Source of the DNA: Alphaproteobacteria bacterium | GTDB taxonomy: Bacteria; Pseudomonadota; Alphaproteobacteria; Sphingomonadales; Sphingomonadaceae | Direction of reading: 5' to 3' | Length of the DNA stretch: 47,217 nucleotides | NCBI GenBank assembly: GCA_018823905.1 | Contig: JAHJHL010000211.1 | Span: 1 to 47,217, forward strand | In this document: positions 35,941-44,786 of the stretch, in pieces | Layout: each line of letters begins with the position of its first letter | Position numbering within the stretch: position 1 is the first letter of the stretch | Notes under the pieces: generated by a model | Database searches by the model: none | The model's input: the letters and a program-made list of their open reading frames with translations, nothing else | Told to the model about the DNA's origin: nothing | Made by a program: the position numbers and the translations under genes

Positions 35941-36792
35941 TCAGATGTCTTCGACCAACCGTCCGTAAAGCTGCGGGCGGCGATCGCGGAAAAAGCCCAT
36001 TCCGGCACGGTGCTTTGCGGCGCGATCAAGGTCGATCGTTTCGATCAGCACCCCAGTTTCGCTGGCGCCGAACGCCTGCGTCAAATCGCCCCATTCGTCG
36101 CTGATGAAGCTGTGGCCATAGAAATTCGCGTCGCCCTCGGTGCCGATGCGGTTCGCGGCGATCACCGGCATACAGTTCGACACCGCATGCCCCTGCATTG
36201 CGCGGCGCCACATACGGCTGGTGTCGAGGTCGGCGTCATAGGGCTCGCTGCCGATCGCGGTCGGATAGAACAGCAGTTCGGCGCCCATCAGCGCCATCGC
36301 GCGCGCGCATTCGGGATACCATTGGTCCCAGCACACCCCGACGCCGATCCGCGCGCCGAACACCTCCCACACCTTGAAACCCGTGTTGCCGGGGCGGAAA
36401 TAATATTTCTCTTCATAGCCCGGGCCGTCGGGGATGTGGCTCTTGCGGTACGTCCCCATGATCGCGCCGTCGGGGCCGATCATCGCGAGCGTGTTGTAAT
36501 AATGCGGCCCGTCGCGCTCGAAAAAGCTGGTCGGGATCGCGACCTTCAGCTTGGCGGCGAGCGCCTGCATCGCGACGACGCTTGGATGCTCGGCGGTCGG
36601 GCGCGCCGAGGCGAACAGCGCCTCATCCTCGACCTGGCAGAAATACGGCCCTTCGAAAAGCTCAGGCGGCAGGATCACCTGCGCGCCCTCGGCGGCCGCT
36701 TGCTCAACGAGCGCCGAGACGGCGTCGATATTGGGCTGGACGGGGCCGGGCAGGGGAAGCTGCAAGGCGGCGACGGTGATGGTGCGGGTCAT
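35941..36792 (-). CDS. aguB: N-carbamoylputrescine amidase
   Basis: This nitrilase-superfamily enzyme hydrolyses N-carbamoylputrescine to putrescine, CO2 and ammonia. The 283-residue protein has the catalytic triad E44 (LPPELFEG), K117 (TYRKSHIP) and C154 (GVCWDQWYPE). RPGNTGFKVWEV and the C-terminal DRRPQLYGRLVEDI match the AguB subfamily. The ATG at 36792 (MTRTITVAALQLPLPG) is where similarity begins. It follows aguA by seven bases, so the two form one operon that turns agmatine into putrescine. Confidence 0.93.
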   Translation of the reverse strand: MTRTITVAALQLPLPGPVQPNIDAVSALVEQAAAEGAQVILPPELFEGPYFCQVEDEALFASARPTAEHPSVVAMQALAAKLKVAIPTSFFERDGPHYYNTLAMIGPDGAIMGTYRKSHIPDGPGYEEKYYFRPGNTGFKVWEVFGARIGVGVCWDQWYPECARAMALMGAELLFYPTAIGSEPYDADLDTSRMWRRAMQGHAVSNCMPVIAANRIGTEGDANFYGHSFISDEWGDLTQAFGASETGVLIETIDLDRAAKHRAGMGFFRDRRPQLYGRLVEDI

Positions 36793-36799
36793 GGGTGCG

Positions 36800-37783
36800 C
36801 TATGCCGGAAGCTGCTGGCTCGAGCAATGGAAGCTGCCGCCGCCGGCGATGATGCCGAGCGCGGGCACGCCCACAGCGCGGCGGTCGGGGAAGAGGGCAG
36901 CGAGCGCGTCAACCGCGGCCTGATCGTTCGGGGCGCCATAGGTCGGCACGACCACGACGCTGTTGCCGATGTAGAAGTTCATATAGCTCGCCGCGGCAAC
37001 CTCGCCGTCGATCTCGATCCGACCGGGCGAGGGGAGGTCGACGATTTCGATACCGCCGAACGCCGCGGTGCGCGCGCGCGCGTCGGCATAGATATGCGCA
37101 TTGGGATCGTCGTCGCCCGCCGCGACGGGCAGCGCCAGCCGCCCTTCGCCGACAAAGCGCGCCAGATTGTCGACATGGCCGTCGGTGTGGTCGCCGACGA
37201 GCCCGTTGCCCAGCCACAGCAATCGGTCGATGCCGAGCGACTGGTGCAGCCGCGCCGCTATGTCCTCGCGCGTCAGCGTCGGGTTGCGGTTGGGGTTGAG
37301 CAGGCACTCCTCGGTGGTGACGCACAGGCCGGTGCCATCGACGTCGATGCCGCCGCCTTCGAGCACCCAATCAAGGTGCTGGGTCGGCAGGTTCGCGTGC
37401 GCGGCGAGGATTGCCCCGATTTCCCGGTCGCCGGGCATCACGAACTTGTTGCCCCACCAGTTGAAGTCGAAATTGCGCGCCTCGCGCCTGGTGCCGGTGC
37501 CGACGATGATCGGCCCTGTGTCGCGCAGCCAGATATCGCCGAAGGGAGCGACAAAAAGCTGCGTACCCTCATCGACAAGCGTCTCGGCAACGTCGGCGTT
37601 GGCATGATCACGCACGAGCAGATGCACCGTCTCGCCGCGCCCGCCGTCATGCACGGCGTTGGCAAAGGCCGCGACATCGCGCCGCGCCGCGTCGATCTGC
37701 CCCGACCATTCGTCGGCCAGATGGGGGAAGCCGATCCACACCGCTTCGTGCGGCGCCCATTCGGCGGGCATTTTTGGGGTCAT
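36800..37783 (-). CDS. aguA: Agmatine deiminase
   Basis: Agmatine deiminase converts agmatine to N-carbamoylputrescine. The 327-residue protein belongs to the guanidino-group-modifying family. The catalytic cysteine is C320 in GGGSFHCSSQQ; other hallmarks are WIGFPHLADEW, DIWLRDTGPI, LEGGGIDVDGTG and GDHTDGHVDNLARF. Together with aguB, seven bases downstream, it forms the agmatine route to putrescine. A family B repeat lies just upstream of its start. Confidence 0.95.
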   Translation of the reverse strand: MTPKMPAEWAPHEAVWIGFPHLADEWSGQIDAARRDVAAFANAVHDGGRGETVHLLVRDHANADVAETLVDEGTQLFVAPFGDIWLRDTGPIIVGTGTRREARNFDFNWWGNKFVMPGDREIGAILAAHANLPTQHLDWVLEGGGIDVDGTGLCVTTEECLLNPNRNPTLTREDIAARLHQSLGIDRLLWLGNGLVGDHTDGHVDNLARFVGEGRLALPVAAGDDDPNAHIYADARARTAAFGGIEIVDLPSPGRIEIDGEVAAASYMNFYIGNSVVVVPTYGAPNDQAAVDALAALFPDRRAVGVPALGIIAGGGSFHCSSQQLPA

Positions 37784-37811
37784 GCGGTCGAAATCCTCAA
37801 TTTCTCTGTAC

Positions 37812-37894
37812 CGTCATTGCGAGCGAAGCGAAGCAATCCAGGGCGGTTTACGCCACCTCTGGATTGCCGCGTCGCTTCGCTCCTCGCAATGACG
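37812..37894. repeat. REP-like palindrome, family B, inverted copy
   Basis: The left end CGTCATTGCGAGCGAAGCGA is the short arm and the right end is the long arm, the reverse of the copies at 26860 and 33582. It lies between the M28 peptidase stop and the aguA start, both on the minus strand. Confidence 0.85.
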
Positions 37895-37904
37895 CGCGCA
37901 GGAC

Positions 37905-39593
37905 CTATTTCGCCGCGCCACGCGACTTGTCGCGGGCAGCGCGGAATTCGTCGCCTTCGACCCAGTTCGGCCATGCCTCGGTCATCGCCAGCATCCGGCC
38001 TGCGGCGTAATAGAGGCGCAGGTCGGCCATCATGCCGCCCCAGTTGGTGATCGCCTCATATTCATCGCCCGGCGCGTGATAGCGGTTCTTTTCATAATCT
38101 TCGGACGCTTTCTGGCCCGCTTCGACGCCGCCCTCGACCAGATCGTCGCCGCTGCCGAAGTTGAACATCGGCACGCCGAGCTTGGCAAAGCTGAAGTGAT
38201 CCGACCGGTAGTAGAAGCCCTTTTCGGGGGTGGGTTCGGCCTTGACCGTGCGTCCCTCCATCTGGGCGAGCTTTTCGACATAGGCGTCGAGTTCGGATTT
38301 GCCGCCGCCAACGACGACGATGTCCTTCGCCGGGCCGACCGAGTTGAGCGCGTCCATATTGACCCCACCGACGGTCTGCGACAGCGGGAAGACCGGGTTT
38401 TCGGCATAAAATTTCGACCCGAGCAGCCCCGATTCCTCGGCGGTCACCGCCAGGAACACGATGCTGCGGTCGGGCGCGCCCGCCTTGTTGAACGCCTGCG
38501 CCAGCGTGACCAGACCCGCGATGCCCGTCGCATTGTCGACCGCGCCATTGCAGATGTCGTCGCCCGCGACCGGAGTGCAGCGGCCAAGGTGATCCCAATG
38601 ACCGGTGTAGAGAACATATTCGTCGGGACGCTTGGCCCCCGGCAACACGCCGATGACGTTGCGCGACATCTTCTTGGCGATCTCGTTGTCAAAGCTGAAG
38701 TTGGCCTTCACGCCGGTCAGCGCGACGGGTTTGAAGCCCTTTTTCTTCGCCGCATCGCGCAGCGCGTCGAAATCTTGCCCCGCGCTGGCGAATAGCTCCT
38801 GCGCTTTGGGCAGCTGGATCCAACCGTTGGCGACGGTCTGGCTCGCGCCGCCGTCCTTGCTCTCGGCCAGATATTGGGTGCCGGTGTTGCTCGATTCGAC
38901 GACGTTCCACCCGTAAGCCGCGGGTTCGGTGTCGTGGACGATCAGCACCGCGGCGGCGCCCTGCCGCGCCGCTTCTTCATATTTATACGACCAGCGGCCA
39001 TAATAGGTCATCGCGCGGCCGTTGAATTCGCCCTTGGCTTCGGCGGTCTGCCAGTCGGGATCGTTGACGAGGACGACGACGGTCTTCCCCTTCACATCCA
39101 TCCCGGCATAGTCGTTCCAGCCCTTTTCGGGGGCGTTGATGCCGTAACCGACAAACACCACATCGCTGTCCTTGACCGTAGTCGTCGGCTGCACGCGATA
39201 GCTGAACGCCACATAGTCCTTCGCATATTGCGCGGTGACGGGCGTCTTGCCGCCGGTAAAGGTCAGCGGCGTCGCGTTCTTCGCGGTGATCTCGACCAGC
39301 GGCACATCTTGCGTCCAGCTGCCGTTATTGCCGGGCTTCAGCCCCGCTTCCTGATATTTCTTGATCAGATAAGCGACGGTCTTTTCCTCGCCCGGGGTGC
39401 CGGGGGCGCGGCCTTCATAGGCGTCGAGCGACAGCTCCTTTGTCACCTCCTGCAGCGTCGCGAGCGACAGTTCGGGAATTTCGACGCCGGGGATGGTGGT
39501 GGCGGCGGGTGCGGCGACTTTGTCCGACGCATTGCATGCGGCAACGGTCAAAAGCACCGCGACGGCGGCGGTCGTTCGGGGGAAACGGAGCAT
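37905..39593 (-). CDS. M28 family metallopeptidase lipoprotein
   Basis: This 562-residue zinc peptidase has a lipoprotein signal (LLTVAAC, lipidated C20), a protease-associated domain (about 150-255, with AVLIVHDTEPAAYGW), and an M28 catalytic domain with metal-binding motifs TGHWDHLG, NGAVDNATG, TAEESGLLGS, GGVNMDAL and NRYHAPGDEY. It should be an aminopeptidase or carboxypeptidase anchored in the periplasm. The ATG at 39593 (MLRFPRTT) gives a clean lipoprotein start. A family B repeat follows its stop. Confidence 0.92.
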   Translation of the reverse strand: MLRFPRTTAAVAVLLTVAACNASDKVAAPAATTIPGVEIPELSLATLQEVTKELSLDAYEGRAPGTPGEEKTVAYLIKKYQEAGLKPGNNGSWTQDVPLVEITAKNATPLTFTGGKTPVTAQYAKDYVAFSYRVQPTTTVKDSDVVFVGYGINAPEKGWNDYAGMDVKGKTVVVLVNDPDWQTAEAKGEFNGRAMTYYGRWSYKYEEAARQGAAAVLIVHDTEPAAYGWNVVESSNTGTQYLAESKDGGASQTVANGWIQLPKAQELFASAGQDFDALRDAAKKKGFKPVALTGVKANFSFDNEIAKKMSRNVIGVLPGAKRPDEYVLYTGHWDHLGRCTPVAGDDICNGAVDNATGIAGLVTLAQAFNKAGAPDRSIVFLAVTAEESGLLGSKFYAENPVFPLSQTVGGVNMDALNSVGPAKDIVVVGGGKSELDAYVEKLAQMEGRTVKAEPTPEKGFYYRSDHFSFAKLGVPMFNFGSGDDLVEGGVEAGQKASEDYEKNRYHAPGDEYEAITNWGGMMADLRLYYAAGRMLAMTEAWPNWVEGDEFRAARDKSRGAAK

Positions 39594-39657
39594 GAAATGT
39601 CCTTGGGGTTTGTTCGTGATGAACCGGCTTGTGCCAGCCGGAACGCGCGCATGCAAG

Positions 39658-39683
39658 AAGGGCGGCCCTTGCGGACCGCCCTT
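39658..39683 (-). terminator. Terminator of rpsD
   Basis: AAGGGCGG (39658-39665) pairs with CCGCCCTT (39676-39683) around a ten-base loop, 27 bases after the rpsD stop. The minus-strand continuation is CTTGC; the stem is strong, the T-run weak. Confidence 0.6.
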
Positions 39684-39710
39684 GATGAAGTCGTTTCGGT
39701 GGAAACCGGA

Positions 39711-40322
39711 TCAGCGCGAATAGAATTCGACGACCAGGTTCGGTTCCATCTTCACCGGATAGGGTACTTCGTCGAGCGTCGGGACGCGAACGTAAGTGGC
39801 CTTGGTACCGTCGATTGCCAGATATTCGGGCAGGTCGCGCTCGGGCAGGCTCTGTGCTTCGGCGACCAGCGCCATTTCCTGCGCCTTTTTGCCGAGTGTG
39901 ATTTCGTCACCTGGCTTCACCAGGCGGCTGGCGACGTTGCACTTCACGCCGTTCACATAAACGTGACCGTGGCTGACCAGCTGACGGGCCGAGAAGATCG
40001 TCGGGGTGAACTTCGAGCGGTAAACGACCGCGTCGAGGCGGCGTTCGAGCAGACCGATCAGGTTCTGGCCGGTGTCGCCCTTCATGCGCGACGCTTCGAA
40101 ATAGTTCTTCTTGAACTGCTTTTCGGTGATGTCGCCGTAATAGCCCTTCAGCTTCTGCTTGGCGCGGAGCTGGATGCCGAAATCCGACACCTTGCCCTTG
40201 CGGCGCTGACCGTGCTGGCCGGGGCCATATTCGCGGCGGTTGACCGGGCTCTTCGGGCGACCCCAGATGTTTTCACCCATCCGGCGGTCGAGTTTATACT
40301 TGGCGCTATGACGCTTCGACAT
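39711..40322 (-). CDS. rpsD: 30S ribosomal protein S4
   Basis: S4 is a primary 16S rRNA-binding protein that starts 30S assembly. The 203-residue protein has the N-terminal [21 protein letters not shown] and the S4 RNA-binding domain (about 93-155, [14 protein letters not shown] through HGHVYVNG), ending VVEFYSR. The ATG at 40322 has TTGGAGACGACA upstream. It is a stand-alone gene here, divergent from chorismate mutase. Its leader contains an imperfect long hairpin that could be an autoregulatory site. Confidence 0.97.
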   Translation of the reverse strand: MSKRHSAKYKLDRRMGENIWGRPKSPVNRREYGPGQHGQRRKGKVSDFGIQLRAKQKLKGYYGDITEKQFKKNYFEASRMKGDTGQNLIGLLERRLDAVVYRSKFTPTIFSARQLVSHGHVYVNGVKCNVASRLVKPGDEITLGKKAQEMALVAEAQSLPERDLPEYLAIDGTKATYVRVPTLDEVPYPVKMEPNLVVEFYSR

Positions 40323-40370
40323 TTGTCGTCTCCAACTTGCTGTGTGCCGAGAAATTTCGGCGTGTCCCGG

Positions 40371-40415
40371 GTCGCACCATATGGGTATCGAGACAGGCTC
40401 GACACCATATGCGAC
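40371..40415 (-). promoter_or_regulatory. Imperfect hairpin in the rpsD leader
   Basis: GTCGCA (40371-40376) pairs with TGCGAC (40410-40415), then after a three-base bulge TATGG and TCGAG segments pair further in, giving about 16 pairs in all. It lies 50 bases before the rpsD start on the minus strand. S4 autoregulates its own message in several bacteria, so a leader site is plausible. Confidence 0.35.
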
Positions 40416-40548
40416 CGCCGCTTCACCGGGGTGCGGGGTCCATTGCGAAGGCGCGCGATTAGAGGGGGAGGGTCGCAAAGTCAAGTGCAGCGGCGCCGTT
40501 TGGTTGCGCGCCTCGACAGCATCGCAAAAACCGCTAAAGGCAGCGCGC

Positions 40549-40866
40549 ATGACCGCTGCCAAATCTCCCGAAGCCTGCGAATCGATGACCGATGTCCGTG
40601 CCGGGGTCGATCAGGTCGACCGCGAACTCGTCGCGCTGCTCGTCCGCCGCTTCGGCTATATGGACGCCGCCGCGCGGATCAAGTCCGACCGCGGCACCGT
40701 GCGTGATGAAGCGCGCAAAGCGCAGGTGTTAGACAATGTCGCGCACGAAGCTGCAGCCGCCGGACTTTCGCCCGAACGGCTGCGTGCAGTTTGGAATGAG
40801 TTGGTTGAGCAGTCGATCGCCCATGAAATGATCCGATGGGATCAGATCAGGACGGCGGGTCGCTAA
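40549..40866 (+). CDS. Chorismate mutase (AroQ type)
   Basis: This enzyme rearranges chorismate to prephenate at the start of phenylalanine and tyrosine synthesis. The 105-residue, all-helical protein fits the AroQ fold: [28 protein letters not shown] (helix 1), [21 protein letters not shown], and [16 protein letters not shown] at the C-terminus. The ATG at 40549 has AAAGG eight bases upstream; the ATG at 40585 (MTDVRAG) is an alternative. It is divergent from rpsD and stands alone. Confidence 0.87.
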   Translation: MTAAKSPEACESMTDVRAGVDQVDRELVALLVRRFGYMDAAARIKSDRGTVRDEARKAQVLDNVAHEAAAAGLSPERLRAVWNELVEQSIAHEMIRWDQIRTAGR

Positions 40867-40901
40867 AGCCGCAAATCGAAAAGCTCTCGCCGTCGCCGCG
40901 G

Positions 40902-41174
40902 TCAGTCGACAGCGCCGTTTCCGGCTGTCGCCTTGAAGCTTTGGTCAACGACGTCAAGCGATTGCATCCCATCAGCGGCCATGTCGTTCCATTCGTCCGC
41001 CGTTTTGCAAACACGCCTGCCAATTGAGCTGCCGGTCATTTTGGTTGTCTTGCAAATCTTTTTTGGCTTCGCAGGGCGCGCCGTCTGGGTGGAACCGGTC
41101 GGATCGTTCGCTGCGCGCGATTCGGCGGGTGCGGTCGCTGCGGCAAGGGCCAGGGCGAGAGTCAGGGTGAACAT
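40902..41174 (-). CDS. Small secreted two-cysteine protein
   Basis: This 90-residue protein has a signal peptide (MFTLTLALALAAATAPAESRA) and a mature part with KKICKTTKMTGSSIGRRVCKTADEWNDM, where the two cysteines could form a disulfide. I believe similar motifs occur in other small sphingomonad exported proteins but cannot check. The ATG at 41174 has AGGAG nine bases upstream, which favours it over 41210. It lies after the trmJ-nrdR-glyA operon and reads the same way. Function unknown. Confidence 0.8.
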   Translation of the reverse strand: MFTLTLALALAAATAPAESRAANDPTGSTQTARPAKPKKICKTTKMTGSSIGRRVCKTADEWNDMAADGMQSLDVVDQSFKATAGNGAVD

Positions 41175-41211
41175 TGTGAGAGGACTCCTAATATTGTCGT
41201 TGTAAGCCACT

Positions 41212-41964
41212 CTATTTTATTTCTTTCGTTCGGCCAAGTGCGGTAATGACCCCGTGCATCATTCTGATATCATTATGCGACCAGCCGGTCTTGGTGAGCG
41301 CGGTGCGCAGCGTGCGGAGCGTCGCCTCGGTGCGTTCGGGCGGTACGAAATAGCCGCTGGCGTCGAGGTCGCGCACCAGATGCTGGATCAGCTCTTCCAG
41401 TTCGGCATGCGGCGCGACGGGGTCGAGCGGCACCGTCGGCGGACTCGCCAGCGCCACGCCCCCCTCGGCTTCGCTCGGGGCATGTTTCGACCACTCATAG
41501 GCGAGCAGGATCACCGCCTGCGCGAGGTTCAGTGACGCAAATTTGGGATTGATCGGGACCGTCACGATAGCGTGCGCCAGCGCGACGTCGTCGGTGTTGA
41601 GGCCCGAGCGTTCGGCGCCGAAGATATACGCCGAGCGTCCGGCATCGGCATGCACCGCGCGCGCTGCGGCCTCTGGCGTCAGCACCGGTTTCATAACGCC
41701 GCGTTTGCGCACCGTGGTGGCGTAGATGGTGGTGCAGTCGGCAACCGCTTCGGCAAGGCTGCCAAATACCTTGGCTTCGGCGAGTACGATGTCAGCGCCC
41801 GCCGCCGCCGGACCGGCATCGGGATTGGGCCAGCCATCGCGCGGGGCCACCAGCCGCAATTCGGTCAGGCCGAAATTGAGCATCGCCCGCGCCGCCTTGC
41901 CGATATTTTCACCCAGCTGCGGACGGACGAGGACGATGACCGGGGGCGGGGCCGCGGTAGTCAA
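41212..41964 (-). CDS. tRNA (cytidine/uridine-2'-O-)-methyltransferase TrmJ-like
   Basis: This SPOUT-class enzyme probably methylates the 2'-O of nucleotide 32 in tRNA. The 250-residue protein has the three SpoU motifs: [22 protein letters not shown] (about 11-32), [15 protein letters not shown] (about 112-126) and [25 protein letters not shown] (about 134-158). The C-terminal extension (about 180-250) is typical of TrmJ. It overlaps nrdR by four bases and ends the rpiB-glyA-nrdR operon. Confidence 0.9.
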   Translation of the reverse strand: MTTAAPPPVIVLVRPQLGENIGKAARAMLNFGLTELRLVAPRDGWPNPDAGPAAAGADIVLAEAKVFGSLAEAVADCTTIYATTVRKRGVMKPVLTPEAAARAVHADAGRSAYIFGAERSGLNTDDVALAHAIVTVPINPKFASLNLAQAVILLAYEWSKHAPSEAEGGVALASPPTVPLDPVAPHAELEELIQHLVRDLDASGYFVPPERTEATLRTLRTALTKTGWSHNDIRMMHGVITALGRTKEIK

Positions 41965-42425
41965 CTCTTGTGCGCCGCCTCGGTCACCGACGAGGCAAAT
42001 TCCTCGAAATCGCGGGCCTCGGTGAATTCGCGATAGACGCTGGCGAAGCGGATATAGGCGACGCTGTCGAAGCCCTTGAGCGCTTCCATCACCATCGCGC
42101 CGATCTGCGCCGCCTGCACTTCATTCTCGCCCGAAGTTTCGAGCTGGCGCTGGATGCCTGATACCAGCCGTTCGATGCGCGCGCCGTCGATCGGGCGCTT
42201 GCGGCACGCGATCTGGATGCTGCGCATCAGCTTTTCGCGGTCGAACGGCTCGCGTCCGCCGCCAGCCTTGAGCACCGACACTTCGCGCAGCTGGATGCGC
42301 TCGAAGGTCGTAAAGCGCGCGCCGCAATCCTCGCACTGACGGCGGCGGCGAATGGCCGCGCCGTCCTCGGTCGGACGGCTGTCCTTCACCTGGCTGTCTT
42401 CATGGCCGCAATAAGGGCAACGCAT
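41961..42425 (-). CDS. nrdR: Transcriptional repressor NrdR
   Basis: NrdR senses ATP/dATP and represses ribonucleotide reductase genes. The 154-residue protein has a zinc ribbon with C3, C6, C31 and C34 ([10 protein letters not shown] and QCEDCGARF) and an ATP-cone (about 47-137, [20 protein letters not shown]). Its place downstream of glyA is widely conserved. It overlaps trmJ and follows a small membrane protein gene by three bases. Confidence 0.96.
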   Translation of the reverse strand: MRCPYCGHEDSQVKDSRPTEDGAAIRRRRQCEDCGARFTTFERIQLREVSVLKAGGGREPFDREKLMRSIQIACRKRPIDGARIERLVSGIQRQLETSGENEVQAAQIGAMVMEALKGFDSVAYIRFASVYREFTEARDFEEFASSVTEAAHKS

Positions 42426-42428
42426 CGG

Positions 42429-42647
42429 TTAGCGTTTCACCCGCGAATAGAGCGCGATCGCGGCGCCCGCGAGCAGCCCGACGGGCCAGCTGACCACCGG
42501 CAGGACAAGCCCGGCGACAGCGCCAATCGCGCCGCCGGTGAGCACCGGCTTGGTCGATGGATGCGCCAGACCTTGCTTGCCCATCGCCTTGACCTCTTCG
42601 ATCGTGACTTCGGCGAGGGTCGGTTCTTCGGGATGTTGGCGTGCCAT
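42429..42647 (-). CDS. Small membrane protein between glyA and nrdR
   Basis: This 72-residue protein has a charged N-terminal half (MARQHPEEPTLAEVTIEEVK) and a glycine-rich hydrophobic C-terminal half (VLTGGAIGAVAGLVLPVVSW and GLLAGAAIALYSRVKR) that could form one hairpin or two helices. It starts four bases after the glyA stop and ends three bases before nrdR, so it is surely co-transcribed. It has no recognised family or function. Confidence 0.8.
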   Translation of the reverse strand: MARQHPEEPTLAEVTIEEVKAMGKQGLAHPSTKPVLTGGAIGAVAGLVLPVVSWPVGLLAGAAIALYSRVKR

Positions 42648-42651
42648 CGGA

Positions 42652-43959
42652 TCAGCCCTGATAAATCGGGAAACGTTCGCACAGCGCCCGGACGCGGCCG
42701 CGCACATCGGCTTCGACATCGGCGTCGCCATGTTCGCCCTTGTCGCGCAGCGCCTCAAGGACGTCGGCGACCATATCGCCGATCTGCTCGAACTCGGCGA
42801 TGCCGAAACCGCGCGTCGTACCGGCGGGCGACCCGACGCGGATGCCGCTGGTCTTGACGGGCGGCAGCGGATCGAACGGGATGCCGTTCTTGTTGCAGGT
42901 GATCGCGCTGCGCTCGAGCGCCTCATCGGCGTCGCGGCCGGTGACGCCGAGCGGACGCAGGTCGATGAGGGCAAGGTGCGTATCGGTGCCGCCCGCCACG
43001 ACATCGGCGCCGCGTGCCTTGAGGCGACCGGCGAGAGCCTGCGCATTGGCGACGGTGGCCTTGGCATAATCTTTGAAATCGGGACGCAGCGCTTCGCCGA
43101 AGGCGACCGCCTTGGCGGCGATGACATGCATCAGCGGGCCGCCCTGCAGGCCGGGGAAGACCGCCGAGTTGATACGCTTGGCGATCGCTTCGTCATTGGT
43201 CAGGATCATGCCGCCGCGCGGGCCGCGCAGCGTCTTGTGCGTCGTCGTGGTGACGACATGGGCGTGCTCGATCGGCGAGGGGTGGACGCCGCCCGCGACG
43301 AGACCAGCGAAATGCGCCATGTCGACCATCAGCAGCGCGCCGACATCGTCGGCAATCGCGCGGAAGCGCGCGAAGTCGAGCGTGCGCGGATAGGCCGAGC
43401 CGCCCGCGATGATGAGGGCAGGGCGATGCTCCTTCGCCAGCGCCTCGACCTGATCGAAATCGACCAGATGGTCGTCGGCGCGCACACCATACTGAATGGC
43501 ATTGAACCATTTACCCGACATCGCGGGCGGGGCGCCATGGGTCAGGTGACCACCGGCGTCGAGGCTCATGCCCAGGATCGTCGCGCCGGGTTTGGTCAGC
43601 GCCAGCATCACCGCGCCATTCGCCTGCGCGCCCGAATGCGGCTGGACGTTGGCATAGCCGCAGTCGAAAAGCTGCTTGGCGCGGTCGATCGCGAGCGTTT
43701 CGACCTCGTCCGACGGGGCGCAGCCCTGATAATAGCGGCGACCCGGATAGCCCTCGGCATATTTGTTGGTGAAGACGCTACCCTGCGCTTCGAGGACCGC
43801 CTTCGACACGATATTCTCGCTGGCGATCAGTTCGATCTGATAGCGTTCGCGTTCCAGCTCATGCTTCATCGCCGCCGCGACCGCAGGGTCGACGGTGCCG
43901 ACGCCGTCGGTGAAGTAGCCGGCCGATTTGATGGGCTTGTCGAGCGTGTTGGTCGTCAT
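42652..43959 (-). CDS. glyA: Serine hydroxymethyltransferase
   Basis: GlyA converts serine and tetrahydrofolate to glycine and 5,10-methylene-tetrahydrofolate, the main source of one-carbon units. The 435-residue protein has the PLP lysine K242 ([15 protein letters not shown]), the [10 protein letters not shown] start motif, [13 protein letters not shown] and [12 protein letters not shown]. The ATG at 43959 ([10 protein letters not shown]) was chosen over longer in-frame extensions. It overlaps rpiB by four bases. Confidence 0.97.
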   Translation of the reverse strand: MTTNTLDKPIKSAGYFTDGVGTVDPAVAAAMKHELERERYQIELIASENIVSKAVLEAQGSVFTNKYAEGYPGRRYYQGCAPSDEVETLAIDRAKQLFDCGYANVQPHSGAQANGAVMLALTKPGATILGMSLDAGGHLTHGAPPAMSGKWFNAIQYGVRADDHLVDFDQVEALAKEHRPALIIAGGSAYPRTLDFARFRAIADDVGALLMVDMAHFAGLVAGGVHPSPIEHAHVVTTTTHKTLRGPRGGMILTNDEAIAKRINSAVFPGLQGGPLMHVIAAKAVAFGEALRPDFKDYAKATVANAQALAGRLKARGADVVAGGTDTHLALIDLRPLGVTGRDADEALERSAITCNKNGIPFDPLPPVKTSGIRVGSPAGTTRGFGIAEFEQIGDMVADVLEALRDKGEHGDADVEADVRGRVRALCERFPIYQG

Positions 43960-44408
43960 CGGCTGGTCTCCAGTTGGGGCGGATTGGAAAGCTTGTCGAC
44001 ACGGCGCGCATGGCGGTCGCCGGCGAATTCGGTGGTCAAAAAGGCGGCGAGACACGCCTTGGCCATGTCGATGCCGGTCAGGCGCGCGCCCATTGCGATC
44101 ACATTGGCGTCATTATGCTCGCGCGACAGCTTCGCCGACAGCGGTTCGGACACCAGCGCGCAGCGCGCCGCGGGGTTGCGATTGACCGAAATCGAAATGC
44201 CGATCCCCGACCCGCACAGCGCCACGCCGCGCTCGGCGCGGCCCGCCGCCATCGCTTCGCCCAGCGCATAGCCAAAATCGGGGTAATCGACGCTGTCGGG
44301 GCCGTTGGTGCCGAGATCCTCGACGTCATGTCCCTCAGCGCGTAGCCAGTCCGCAAGCAGCGCCTTCAGCTCGTAAGCGGCATGGTCAGAGGCAATGGCG
44401 ATGCGCAT
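43956..44408 (-). CDS. rpiB: Ribose-5-phosphate isomerase B
   Basis: RpiB interconverts ribulose-5-phosphate and ribose-5-phosphate in the pentose phosphate pathway. The 150-residue protein has [10 protein letters not shown] with D8 and H9, the catalytic cysteine C65 ([13 protein letters not shown]), and [14 protein letters not shown]. The layout is that of LacA/RpiB-type isomerases. It is the first gene of the operon running through glyA, the small membrane protein, nrdR and trmJ. Confidence 0.95.
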   Translation of the reverse strand: MRIAIASDHAAYELKALLADWLRAEGHDVEDLGTNGPDSVDYPDFGYALGEAMAAGRAERGVALCGSGIGISISVNRNPAARCALVSEPLSAKLSREHNDANVIAMGARLTGIDMAKACLAAFLTTEFAGDRHARRVDKLSNPPQLETSR

Positions 44409-44520
44409 CGGCGCGGCTCCCGCTGGAGGAAGGGAATCGATGTCGGCCCTTTAGGCGACGCCGCCCGATTTGGCCATAAGCGAGGTGGCAAATTTGTGAC
44501 GCGGCCGATAAAGCTGCGCC

Positions 44521-44685
44521 ATGTCAGATACCGTCATATCCGTGCTGATGCTCACCGGGATCGCTCTGACCGGCGGCGCTGCCTATGTCTTTCGCCAGGG
44601 CGACCGGCGCCGCGCGCTGCTGATGCTGGTCGCGGCGCTGGTGATGTTCGCCAATGTCGCGGTGTGGCTGGTGCCGGTGAAATAG
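44521..44685 (+). CDS. 54-residue membrane protein
   Basis: This short gene encodes MSDTVISVLMLTGIALTGGA with a first membrane helix, a basic turn (RQGDRRR), and a second helix ending VAVWLVPVK. It has a start, a stop at 44683-44685 and codon use like its neighbours. It lies in a region otherwise free of genes, convergent with the hydrolase. Two-helix proteins of this size are easy to miss. Function unknown. Confidence 0.7.
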   Translation: MSDTVISVLMLTGIALTGGAAYVFRQGDRRRALLMLVAALVMFANVAVWLVPVK

Positions 44686-44690
44686 CTTTG

Positions 44691-44778
44691 GTCGCCCTCG
44701 CGAAGGCGGGGGCCGCCGTCGGCCGCGTCCAGCATTGCTGCATAAACCGCCAGCGGCCCCCGCCTTCGCGGGGGCGAC
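44691..44778. repeat. REPIN-like palindrome, family C
   Basis: GTCGCCCTCGCGAAGGCGGG (start 44691) pairs with the mirror at 44753-44778, with one mismatch over 26 bases. The inner spacer resembles that of the copy at 45586. It sits six bases after the small membrane gene, between convergent genes. Confidence 0.85.
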
Positions 44779-44786
44779 GGCCTTGC

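Noticed and set aside
38874-40706. 610-residue plus-strand open frame over the M28 peptidase and rpsD genes
   Set aside because: Shadow of two clear minus-strand genes; no recognisable domain.
42538-44271. 577-residue plus-strand open frame antisense to glyA and rpiB
   Set aside because: It runs opposite to well-recognised genes, is Arg/Ala/Gly/Asp-rich without any domain, and is typical of high-GC shadow frames.
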